This document shows, piece after piece, positions 53,634-64,000 of a stretch of 64,000 nucleotides of DNA. The notes below the pieces were generated by a model, which made no database searches, had not been told where the DNA came from, and saw nothing but the letters and a program-made list of their open reading frames with translations. The DNA lies in NCBI GenBank assembly GCA_018881555.1, contig JACAXG010000063.1:2753930-2817929 (forward strand), read 5' to 3'. Within the stretch, counting starts at the first letter, position 1; the number at the start of each line of letters is the position of its first letter. Source of the DNA: Amblyornis subalaris (Eukaryota > Chordata > Aves > Passeriformes > Ptilonorhynchidae). A program made the translations under genes and the position numbers.

Positions 53634-56600
53634 CACTGGGAGGCTGTGAGGTGAAGTAGGTATTTTCTAGCTATTGAGCATGCATAGTCCTATGAAAATG
53701 CTTTATTATGTTAAGATGAGGTTTTATCTTTTTGGAGTAGAAAAACTTGTACTGTGGCCATAGAAATGCACAGGAGATACAGCGACTCATTTCCTCGTGT
53801 CTTCGCTACCTTCTCCCATGCAAGAGTCTGGCAGTGCACCAAACTCCTTTAAACGAGGAATGAAATTATGAATGAGGAGATAACTTCTCATCTCAGCTTG
53901 AACATAATTATTCTCACTGTATTTTGTGGTACATGGTGACATATCCTTAAATTGCAAAGTGCAGTGGGATTGAGTCTTTCCTGCTGCCTCAAAGACACAG
54001 ATGCCCCTCTCCAGCTTAACTAATATTTTCTCAGTCTGTCTGAGCATTTACATCTTTGCTTTCGGTTTGAGTCCTCTTACATTCTTAGAGTTTAAAAAAC
54101 TACCTCCCCAATCAGAATTTGCTACTTACATGCTTCCTAATGCCTAATCATTAGAAGAGTTAAAAGGACCCTAGAAAACTACAAAAGCCAGGATTGAGAA
54201 TGTAGATCTAGAATTCAGTTTTTCATTATAGATTTGCAGCAGCATTCCTTTCAAAGGATAGGGAGGAAGGCTGCTTGTCTGGCACTGTGTAGCATACTTG
54301 CATTTCTAAGATCAAATGTATGTGAACACATGACACTACCAGTCTGCATTCTGGCATCTCAGTGGGCTGAAAAGCAAGAGACAATTCAACTATAAAAGTG
54401 TTCTTAGGAAGTTCACCTGAGTGATTTTTTTTATCTGTAACACAACTGCCTTAAAGACTTTATAAATTTTATTGATTTAATTCTTACTTTAACAAAATGA
54501 CATTACAAATAAAAATTGAAGAAGATTGTAGAAACCAGAAGATTTTACAGAAGATTGTAGTTTGTGTCAAGCGATTTGCTTGGGTAACTTTTATATTTGT
54601 GCAGCAATAGTGATTTTAATATGTAGAAATGAGATACGCATATATTCTTCAATCAGCTATGTATCCTGCTATTTTGTTCCTGGAGAAAATTTACCATAGC
54701 AGAAGGTTGCACTTCAGTGGCTTCTGATGCAAGTTTCTTACAGCTCTACACAATTGATGGCTGTTTTTATTCTACATGGATACAACCCTTACTGTATAAT
54801 CTAGAGCCCTTGTGGATATTTTTCTGTTCATCCATTCTTAAATACTCCTAATATTTTTTATCTCAACAGTGGCCTGTGATTCCAAGGGTAATTGTATTCT
54901 GGCTTTAAAAAAAACACCTTTATTTTACACCAGTCTTTATTTCAAAGTGGGTGGGGGATTCCTGGGTTTTCTGTAGTGAGGCAGGGCATTAGAAACACCT
55001 GGCTGCTTCTCTTCCCTTATTTATTATATAATTTGAGTAATATCATTCGTTCTTTCCTGAAACTTTATAGTTCTAATCAGGGTTTCTTCATGTACCCAAG
55101 TCTCTTCAAGTCTTTAATTCATATTGTTCTTTTCTGCGTCTTTTCTATTTGATGTATCCTTTTTCAGATGGGGGTGACCAAAACTGAACACAGAATTCAA
55201 AAGTGAACACACACTATTCAAGGTGAGGGAATATCACTAGTTTTATATAAGGCATAATATTTTTTTATATGTCTTTATCCTTTAAAAATAAATACTGATA
55301 TGCTGATTATTTTTGTTCCCAATTGTAAGATATTTTTCTCAAGTAATTTGTAAAGTTGTCTAGATTTTCGTTGAAAAGTTGGTTAATTTAAAACATTAAT
55401 TCTTATGGGTTATTAATTAATGAATATTGTACATTAATTTTCACAAAGATTTACTATCCACCATATATTCTCTACTTCCTGTTGTTGTGTTGATCTAATT
55501 GCATATTTGAAATTCCTTCTGAAGACCATCGTGAATCCACTACTGAGCCAACTGACCTTTATATCCTTCACCATTCACAGGTTTTGTCATTACATGATTC
55601 CTTCCTATTTCATCCTTCAGATTATTAAAGTGTACTTGCCTGGGAGTTTTTTTCTGGGTATTGCCACCTTGATTTTGATCCCTCTAGCCCAGAGTCTTTC
55701 CTATGTTCTTGCAGATCTTGTTGGAAGGTTTGTATTCCTCCATGTACATGATGAAGACTGGTAGTTGAAGAGAGTGAATTGTACATGGGAATACTCATCA
55801 GAATGCCCATTGCCATCTCTCATTAACTTACCCACTGCATCTGATCCTTCTCTTAGACCTCCTTTCTTTAGGAGAAGAATTAAACATCTCACAACCCATG
55901 TCTGGTTATTCCTTTCAGAAAGTATATGCTTTTATGCTGGTGATGGTAGTAGGGGGAAAGAAGTGTTGTTCTCAGGCTGGTAATCTGGTTTGACTTTAAC
56001 TCTTGCAAATTGGATTCATTTACATGAGTTCTCCATACCATGACTTTCACCAGGTCATTAATAAAAAAATACGAACATCTTACCCTTTTGATGGCTTCCT
56101 TGCATTAGTATTTCTTACAATGATGACTGTGTTGTATCCAGAGCAGATAATTATTAAGCATTGTCACCACAAACAGTGGTAAATAGGGGTAGTAAAGTTT
56201 GGCTTGTATGAGAAGAGCATAAATTTTGTGTAGCATGCTCGTATTAGGGGCGTTGTCTCCATTTACCTTCAACTACATGAATATATAGAAACCAAAATTT
56301 ATGGAGACCCAGTATTAAAATTCTTACTCAGTTTGTTTGGTATTGCAAAGTTAAAATAGCATGATGAGGATTATATGCCGGTTTGGAAAGAATTTTTCTG
56401 CAAAACCTGTAATGAAGAGCTAACATTGCCAAGGATATACCAGCATTCCTGATGTCCAGCATCTCTGGAGTAGGCAATAGCACCTGGGGAATGGAATAGC
56501 TCCATGTTCCTCATACAGCACTACTACCTTCAGCTTTTAACGTGGAAGTTGGTATGGGTGGTGGGTAAAAGTTTTGGTCTTGGAAAGAAATCACACAGCT

Positions 56601-57163
56601 GTGTTGGAAGGAGTGGGACACATGAGGGGAGGAAGGCTATTTCTATACTCCTCACTTGTCTGGAGAGGGCAGGTGGTCAGTAAATAAACCAATGGTGTGA
56701 TCGACAGTCCATGCATTGACCGTCTCACGCTGCCAGAAGAGAAATAGAAATAAAAGTTGTTCAGTTTTTAGTCTAATTTTCTTTATATGTGAGGGGGTAT
56801 GTGTAGTGTGACTGTGTTATGGGACCTTCAGTGGGAACATACTTGAGAAATTATTCCTGCATTCAGATGAATTTTTCATCTAAGTAGCAGTTCTGGGAAG
56901 CTGCTGTTTTTATTGTTTTATGCTGTTCTTCAGTTGTTATTGTGTACATTGACTGTTGGGTTTTAGATTTTTCAAGTAACTTCTGTTCTAAATTGGATTT
57001 CTAACCAAGGATTTCTAGGTAATGATCATTTGAAGTGGCTTGACTTCTTAACAGTTTTTGTTATGACTTATTTTTTTAATATGGGTAATTCTTGCTCTTC
57101 ATTCTTTGTTCCCTCAGTGTGGGGGCTGAAAGAAATTTTCTGTTACTATGGTAAAGTTTTGTT

Positions 57164-57218
57164 TTGGTGTTTTTTTTTTTAAATTTTTCTTGAGGGTTTT
57201 GTTTTGTTTTTTTTTAAT
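57164..57218. repeat. T-rich low-complexity tract
   Basis: Runs of T with scattered G, including two uninterrupted T stretches of about 9 to 13 bases. Simple sequence. Confidence 0.7.
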
Positions 57219-58555
57219 CCTCCTTCAAGGAACTATTTCATTTTTCTTCAAATCTGTTAATTTTGTTTTTCATTCCAAGCTGGCTAACATGCTGATGGTA
57301 AACTATTTTATGGAATATTGTGGTCTTTGAGCAAGTTAATGGAACAAATTGTGTGATTTCTTTCCTCATAAGCTCACAAAAACTTATAGAATAGTATATG
57401 TATTTAGGGTCTGTGTTGTAATAAGTAGAAATGTGACCATCCAAACAAGCAGCTGAAGCAAATATTCATTTGCTCTCTTTTTAGATATTTCTAATTGTAA
57501 AGTCTAAGCTGTGCTGTTTTCTGATAATGTTTTTAATTACTGTTTAATTAACATTGATAAGAAGGAAATAGATGCTTTCTCTGTAAAATCTTGCTTTTAA
57601 TTTAAATACATTTAAGTAAGATTTGGTGTCCTTAAGAAGTTTAGAAAATTCTGGTGTTCTCCGTATTGATGTCTTGGTATGGGATAACAGGTGCTCTTTG
57701 GAAAGGTGGAGACTGTGGTAGCTTCTGCTGCACTGAACATCTTGTGATCTGCAGTAAAACCCAAGCAGAAATGCGTGTGTGTGGTGCTGTTCTACTGTTA
57801 CACTGCTTTTTGAGCAATCTGACGTTAAAGTGACTGTTGGGACATCTGGAGTTCCTACCACTGTAATGTTTGTGGTTGTAGTTAGGAAAGGGAATACCTT
57901 CCTTTTAAGCTGCATGTAAAAATATTTCTTAGAGGAGAAAAGAGCTTTTATTTTTAAGATCATCTTAAAAATAAAAATTGAAGATTGACTTCTTCCTCTT
58001 CAACAATTTTCTCCCCAGCTCTCCAGATAGATTTCAACAGGATGTTTGAAATAAGGAGAAACAGAAGAAGGTGCTTTTGAGCATGACATTAACAAACTTT
58101 CCTTTAAGAAAAATGTTTGAGCTAGTTAAGACCAATCCAAACATAATCAAACTTGGTTGCAGGTCTCCTGGAACTTTGTTTGCTGTGAGAAAGTTGCTCC
58201 ATTTTAAGGACTAACATGGAACATGGTAGGAGACATTGAACCCAAAAGAGCAGCAGCTCTTCATCTTCCTCATGTCAAGCTAGCCTGAAAATGTTTTTTG
58301 TTCACTGTGTTGTGGTATGGTGCAGGTAGCTCTGCTCAGGAGCACATTTATTTCCTCTTCCTTTCCGGATGGTAGGTCAGGTGTTGGAAAGTGAGGAGCA
58401 AAGAGCTTGCCTCTCCTGAAATACATCCCTTTTCCTTAGACTTATTTATTAGTGCTTTTCTTTGTGAAAAACAAACAGATTACTGTATTTTGAAGTGCAG
58501 TAAGCATTCTCTGTTTTTTTTTGGCATTGTATGTACTCTTATCCTTCTTTTATTT

Positions 58556-58625
58556 GCCGTCCCGTCTCTCCGCAGAGATGCGCGGCAGACCGGCCGACTG
58601 CGGCTATTTTTATACGGTGCACATA
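58556..58625. promoter_or_regulatory. CpG-dense 70-bp pocket in intron 2
   Basis: About nine CpGs occur in roughly 65 bp (for example gatgCGCGgcagacCGg), in a region where neighbouring kilobases have almost none. It contains a polypyrimidine-AG string (cccgtctctccgcag, ending 58,575) that looks like a splice acceptor. Next to it is CTATTTTTAT, one mismatch from a MEF2 site. It could be a conserved regulatory element, a cryptic exon start or an insertion from GC-rich DNA; I cannot separate these. Confidence 0.35.
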
Positions 58626-58907
58626 TTAACCATTGAGTAAACGTAAGAGGTTTTACAGAGCTTATTTTAGCAGCAGCATTTGTTAAAGCCCCTATATCCA
58701 TAGGCTGTGTGTATATTCATTAACTATTCAGGGCTGTAACATAATACAACAAAAGGAAGTGTATTTTAACAGAGGTCTGTAACAACCATAGGCAGACTGG
58801 CACCCAGCCAGCGGGGAAAGGCAGACGTTTCTTGCTGCTATTTCTGTCTTGTGGCATCCAGAGATATTGAATTTATTTCTTGGATAACGAAACTAGCTAA
58901 TACTTAC

Positions 58908-59176
58908 TGCAGTGTCACGATCCTGCATTACAAAAATACATGTGTTTGATCCCCAGAAGTTTATTGCAATCAAATCTTTGGAGGCAATGGAAAACTGAGC
59001 CTCTCCAGTTTCACTGCCAGTGTGACAAGATTTATCCTTCATATAATCACACCCAAACTGGTTTGTGACAAGGATGGGAAGAACTAAAGTGCTAGCATGA
59101 ATGGAAAGTACATAATTATTTAACAGAATATCCTGTTCTATAGATTTTCTTAACCGTGGAAAGTCTTGGATTTTCC
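58908..59176 (-). other. Exon-like antisense ORF, possibly an MHC class I-like remnant
   Basis: On the minus strand an acceptor (cttctgctacag, with AG complementary to 59,177-59,178) is followed by 269 nt that are open in one frame and end at a strong donor, GTAAGT (complement of 58,902-58,907). The exon would start with two bases completing a codon and end on a codon boundary (89 codons). Within it, the order GCD, then QFSIASKDLIAIN, loosely resembles the start of MHC class I alpha-2 domains (GCD, then a QY-x-KD-x-IALN string). The spacing is several residues too long and the pattern was matched from memory. An upstream in-frame continuation meets a TAG. It could be an old pseudogene exon, an unrelated antisense exon, or chance. 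Confidence 0.2.
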
Positions 59177-60552
59177 CTGTAGCAGAAGCCCAAGTGGCTT
59201 CACTGGTCACAGATGGAGCAGAGCATTGGGAGTCCTTTCCCTAGTGGTGAATGTGCATCTTCAGAGCTTGGAGTCTGTCTATGTACAGCTTTTGCAGACT
59301 ATCCCATGTGAAAAGTGATGGAGATGCTTCAGCTCTTGGTCTGCTGTATAGCTACAAAATAAATTCTCTGTCCCAATGGACCATAAAAGTAGGAATTTGT
59401 TCCCAATCCTGTACATGTCAGTGATTTAAAGAATATTTTGATAAAAGTAAATGTCAGAGGAGAATGAGATATGTAGGTATTTGCTATGATCAGAGTCTGT
59501 TTTGTATGTGGAATGCCAATAGACTACACCAGGATGTGCTGAAGCATAAGATATGTGAGCTTTTACACAGGTGAGAAATCACGTTTCCTGGTCAGTGGAA
59601 TGCTCCCGTTCTGCCCAGCTGCGGTGGGAATTATCCTGTTAGTTTTAACCACTTTCCTACTGTTCTGTGACATGCTGAACTAACAACAGATTGTCTGCTT
59701 TAAAAGTAGATCCCTTTATAGTGTGATGCTTTAAATAATACTTTACATCTCTGGGAATCTTTTTATGTTAGAATGCAGATATAAATTAATTCTTTTTCCT
59801 TTTGTTAATAGCTTGAATGAGCTGGGAGGGAGGGTTTTAAAAGAACAAATACAATGAAAATGGATGTTTGTGAAATATTCCATGTGAACAGAAATGTTAA
59901 AAGCCCCTTTAAAAGCAGCTGTGTCAATACCAATTTTTCTGGTTCTTGAATGCAGACATAAATTCAGATGGTGTTGGTTAAATAATTCACATTTGTTTTA
60001 GGTGTGAAATAACACCTGCTCTGTTTAGCAAGTGCGGTGTTTTCATTTAAGTGATTTGAAAATTGATTACATTGAACTGATTTGAGTACATTAAGGGATT
60101 TGTAGTTATGTAATTAAATTGATATTTTAAATAGCTTTAACTGTACTGTACAGCTGAGAAGTGTGCAAGTGGATTTTCAGATAAAACTTTTAGTTGTTTG
60201 TTTTTTTTGTGATAAAAGACTATTGTATTTAGAATATAGTTACAGACATGACATTGAGCGGACAAATCCTGTGAGATACTGGAGGAAAGACAAAAGTGTT
60301 GAATCAGGAACATTCTGTTTTTCAGGCATATCAGTTACTTTCATGTACATAGCAGACTGGTACTTGTAGGAAAAAACCATCTTGGAGCTGCAAAATATTA
60401 CCACAGGTTAGCTAGATAAAGAAAAATACAATTTCTGATGCTATGATTTTATTGAAATAATTATCGAAAAACAGATTTTGGTTTTGGTTTTTTTTGTATG
60501 TCATGTTGGATTGTTGAATTACTTGTTTTCCCCAAGGAAAAAAATTCAGTAA

Positions 60553-60702
<150 letters not shown>

Positions 60703-62968
60703 TAAATTTCACAAGCATATGCACACTTTCTGCAACTTAAGAATTTCAGATCATTAAATCCGGAATTTTAAATGCTAATAATATCCCCTATTATGTAGCG
60801 TTTCTTCAAGTCTGTTGAATGCTTTTAATTTAGTCTTATTGATTGTCCTAGAAACATAAATCCTGTTTCTAAACCAGACTGTATATTGTGCTGCTTTTTT
60901 GAATTAAATTTCAATTTGTCCTCCTCCCTCCATCTTACAAAATAGATGTTGGTATTGAAGCTGCTTTTTCTGGTGGAAACCAAAGTTTGCAGCTACCATC
61001 ATTGCATTATAATCTCTCTTTCATTTGCCATGAACAGGGTTGACTCTGGAATGTCTATTCAGATGTCAGGATTAATTGTGTTCTGAATACTTTCTGATGC
61101 TTTCTGGAAATCCAACAAAGCTCAAAGATTTGAGAGCCTGGACTTCATGAGGGACGAGAATGAACTGTCACAATAATATTGTAGATGTGCTGTGGTAAAG
61201 CTGGGAGCTGTTGATGCTGTGCCTTTGCTTTGTTGGAGTTTTCAGCTACTGACACTATTGGCATTAGTGAGCTAACTTAATAAAACCCCACATTGTTTCT
61301 AATGAAAGATGTAGAACATTTTCTGTTTTTAACACTCAGAGAAGTCTTAAATTTTCTAGCCTCGTGTGGAATTTGGAGGGAATGTAATCAACGTCCTGAA
61401 ACTCCCCACCTGGTTTTGAACTTTGAAAGTGAAGCAATCTCTTGAAAACCCCAGAAGTAACAGCACTGGCTTCTTGCTAAGTTCTACATCTTTGATTCAG
61501 TTCAGGGACAGTTCCTCCAATATGTTGTTGAGGTTATTCAAGCCCTTTTCATGAAGTGGGCTTTTGGCTCCCTGTGCTTAACAGCTCAGACCTACTTTTC
61601 CAAAAATTTCTTTGTCAAAACCATTGTCAGGGGACATATATTCATTTTGTGTTAATTTTGGTAATTTTCAGTTTACTTCATTTACACAAAATGCAGCGTT
61701 TCATGCGTAGAAAGTGAGCTGTGAGTGGAATGTGGGTTGATGCTTTGATGCATTTAAAAGCCCTTTTTGCAGAGTGTTGCTGTTAAAATGGAAAATAAAA
61801 GAGGAAACATCTAACGACCATATAATTCACTGTTCTTTTTAAGGATAAAGTGAAGGCATTTGTTTTTTTGAAAGAATCTGTAATACTGTCTCAAAAATTT
61901 CCAAGACCACCAAGGCCAGGCGCCTTCCATGGTGCTGCACTCCATCCAGAGGACTACATGGATTAGCAATGAATCTTGATGCCCATAAGACTTCCTGCTT
62001 GCTTTACAAGTGAATGCTGAGTTTAAAAGTCATTTAGTTAAAGACCAACACATCATTCAAGTTTGCTGGAAGCATCAGTTAATAACTCATCTAGCAATTT
62101 GTCTGATCCTCATGTTGGAGAAGTTGTGGTGGAAGAGGGGCTGGGACCTCCTCTGCACTAGCAGGAATTGCCTGACTTTAGCCAGGCTTGTAATTATGCT
62201 CCAGCAGGCCTGCAAAACTTGCTTTGGAGAAATTTGATTCAGGGTTTTTCTCAGTATACATGAGTACAGCAGGAGTAGGAGATGGCTTCCACGGAAATTC
62301 CTTCCCTCCTGCTGCATGGTGTGTGTCACTGAGGAAATGAACAGGCAAGGGCTTTGTGCTGCATTGCCCCCCTNTCCCTTTGGTATGTGGCAACCAGCAC
62401 ACTGGCCCTTGAAAGGGAGCTCTTAGTTCTTAGATTCGTTTATGGTTAGAACCAAGAACAGCTGTACTTCTCAGTGGAAAATAGCCCTGTCTTCTGAGCT
62501 TTAATACTCATTAAAAACAGGCACAGGTGCTTAACTGCTACGTTTTTGAATTAATACACTGTCTTTTCCCCCTTATTTTTAAGACTTTATTTGTTTTCTA
62601 GGGATACTATAAATAATCTAGAAACATTTCTGGTCAGAGTGGGATTCTCTTTACTCCCTGAGGTAGGGATTTGTGGAGGATACCAAATAGCAAAAGTTGT
62701 CAGCACTGAGTTTAGTTCCTCCCCACTTGGGTTTGTCACTTATTTTCCAGCAGAAATGTACCTTTTCCTCTCTACTGCCCATCACTTTTTGTCCTCTCAG
62801 GTGCTCCTAGCTCTCAGGTCCTTTGTCTTTCATTGACTTCATCTTCTCGTCTCTCAGCATCTGGTTTGGTGGATTTGACCACTCTCTCCTTTTCATTTTT
62901 CCCTTTCTTCCATTCTCTCTTGTTCCCCTGGCTGCTCCAACTTTTCCAGGGGTTGGATGACCCCAGCA

Positions 62969-63017
62969 GTCCCTCTGCAGAGGGACCCTGCCCTTCAGGG
63001 GTTCAGCCCTGAAGGGC
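62969..63017. repeat. Two adjacent perfect inverted repeats
   Basis: GTCCCTCTGCAGAGGGAC at 62,969-62,986 is an exact 18-bp palindrome. Three bases further on, GCCCTTCAGGG (62,990-63,000) pairs exactly with CCCTGAAGGGC (63,007-63,017) around a 6-base loop, GTTCAG. Both are GC-rich and would form stable hairpins in RNA or single-stranded DNA. Confidence 0.8.
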
Positions 63018-63160
63018 CTCACTCCTCTCAGCCCTTCTGCCCTGGTTGCTGGAATCCATATCCTCTCCATCCCGACCTGCAACAAGCTCAGTTTTCAATT
63101 ATTGCCAATTATTGTTCCAACTCCAATGCAGTTTTTAAAGAAGTATTACTTCTGGGATAA

Positions 63161-63173
63161 CCCCCCCCCCCCC
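63161..63173. repeat. Poly-C tract
   Basis: Thirteen consecutive C, preceded by GGGATAA and followed by TTTTA. Long C runs are error-prone in sequencing, so the length is uncertain. Confidence 0.85.
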
Positions 63174-63968
63174 TTTTACAATGAGTTAATATTGCATGCA
63201 CAGTAGTTAAAACACATCATGTTTCAACAGATTTCTGTTGAAGCCTTGAAACTTAACTATTCTAGGTAATACATCGATCATTAGCTGTAAGAAAGGTAAT
63301 GCAAAATGCATAGTAAATCATCTTCTAAAATATATGCATCTTGATCGTTTCAGTGCGAAGTTTCTTTCAGGCATAAAACTCGTCCATTCCCATTACATTC
63401 AGCAGCAGAGTTTCGTGGACAAAGACAGTATCTTTGTTGTCTAGAGGCTGTACAGGCACTCCCTTTCCACACAGAATGTTTCCTTGAAATGCAGGTGTGT
63501 CAAATGTGTAAAAGACTGATACACTGGAAACAGCAAATAGGAAGGATTTTTATCAAATTGCATAATGAGACCTTGCAAAAAAAAAAAAATAGTCAAAATT
63601 CTGTAAGCGAGCAAAGTATCCCTACTGATTTTCCTGTTTAGAATTAAAATAATCAATTGAGGATTTGAGGAGGTTGAGGAGGTAATGACAGCCACTCTCC
63701 CCAGCTCCTCGTTTCTGTGACCCAAGCTAAAAAGCTTGCTTATGTAGGTCACTTAAGAGGTTTGTTTATGTATGGCTTTCTCTGAGACATGGAGAGAGCA
63801 GTGCCAAGTGCTCAGTGTTAGGTTTCTCCCCTGTGTAAGATTTAGCTATCAAACTGTGATGCTCCGAGTGTGGTTCATTTTGTAATTTTTTAAATGAAAT
63901 TACAAGTTTTTAACCGTGTGGATTCGATTAAGAGGTAAATTATTTTCCCTGTTTTATTTTTTCCTCAG

Positions 63969-64000
63969 ATTCGTTACATTTCACAGACTCAAGGTTTGCC
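63969..64000 (+). CDS. HIPK3: HIPK3 exon 4 (partial, runs off window)
   Basis: After a strong acceptor (poly-T tract then cctcag, ending 63,968), the frame continues in phase from exon 3 as IRYISQTQGL plus the first two bases of a Pro codon (residues 407-416). This matches the HIPK family C-lobe segment that follows EYDQ. Only the first 32 nt are inside the window. The rest of the kinase C-lobe, the homeodomain-interacting region, the PEST segment and the C-terminal autoinhibitory tail must lie downstream. Confidence 0.93.
   Translation, partial: MRYISQTQGL

Noticed and set aside
57544..57963. 139-codon minus-strand frame
   Set aside because: No known motif. An acceptor/donor pair could not be identified and its composition is like the neighbouring intron.

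Overview
The window is vertebrate, most likely avian, nuclear DNA. The evidence is long AT-rich non-coding stretches, GT-AG introns, a strong CpG island, and fragments of the CR1 LINE family that dominates bird (and other sauropsid) genomes. One protein-coding gene is clearly present: the 5' half of HIPK3 (homeodomain-interacting protein kinase 3) on the plus strand. I cannot name the species. Isolated single Ns throughout suggest an automated consensus or draft assembly.

Layout. Positions 1 to about 13,850 are upstream intergenic DNA in which I recognise no gene, only simple repeats and one short CR1 tail. A CpG island of about 1.4 kb (13,850-15,260) holds the HIPK3 promoter and the non-coding first exon, which ends at a clean donor after 14,661. 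Exon 1 carries a YY1-type motif and two short upstream ORFs. Intron 1 (about 15.0 kb) follows. Exon 2 (29,657-30,752) is 1,096 nt; it holds the start codon and residues 1-364 plus part of codon 365. That covers the N-terminal region and the kinase domain through the HRD-type loop, the DFG motif and the activation loop. Intron 2 (about 29.8 kb) contains a roughly 455-bp antisense CR1 fragment. Exon 3 (60,570-60,693) encodes the APE region and helix F. Intron 3 is about 3.3 kb, and exon 4 begins at 63,969 and runs off the window. All splice phases agree and give one continuous reading frame of 416 complete codons.

Biology. HIPK3 is a nuclear serine/threonine kinase of the DYRK/HIPK group. Its large second exon is also the source of the well-known circular RNA circHIPK3 in mammals. 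Exon 2 here has the same architecture: one oversized exon with the start codon two bases inside it and long introns on both sides. A circHIPK3 orthologue is therefore a reasonable prediction.

I found no clearly undescribed system. The observations most worth testing are: an antisense exon-like ORF at 58,908-59,176 with a weak, from-memory resemblance to MHC class I-like alpha-2 segments; a CpG-dense pocket of about 70 bp nearby; two adjacent perfect inverted repeats just upstream of exon 4; candidate cassette and poison exons in introns 1 and 2; two uORFs in exon 1; and a second CpG-rich cluster in intron 1.
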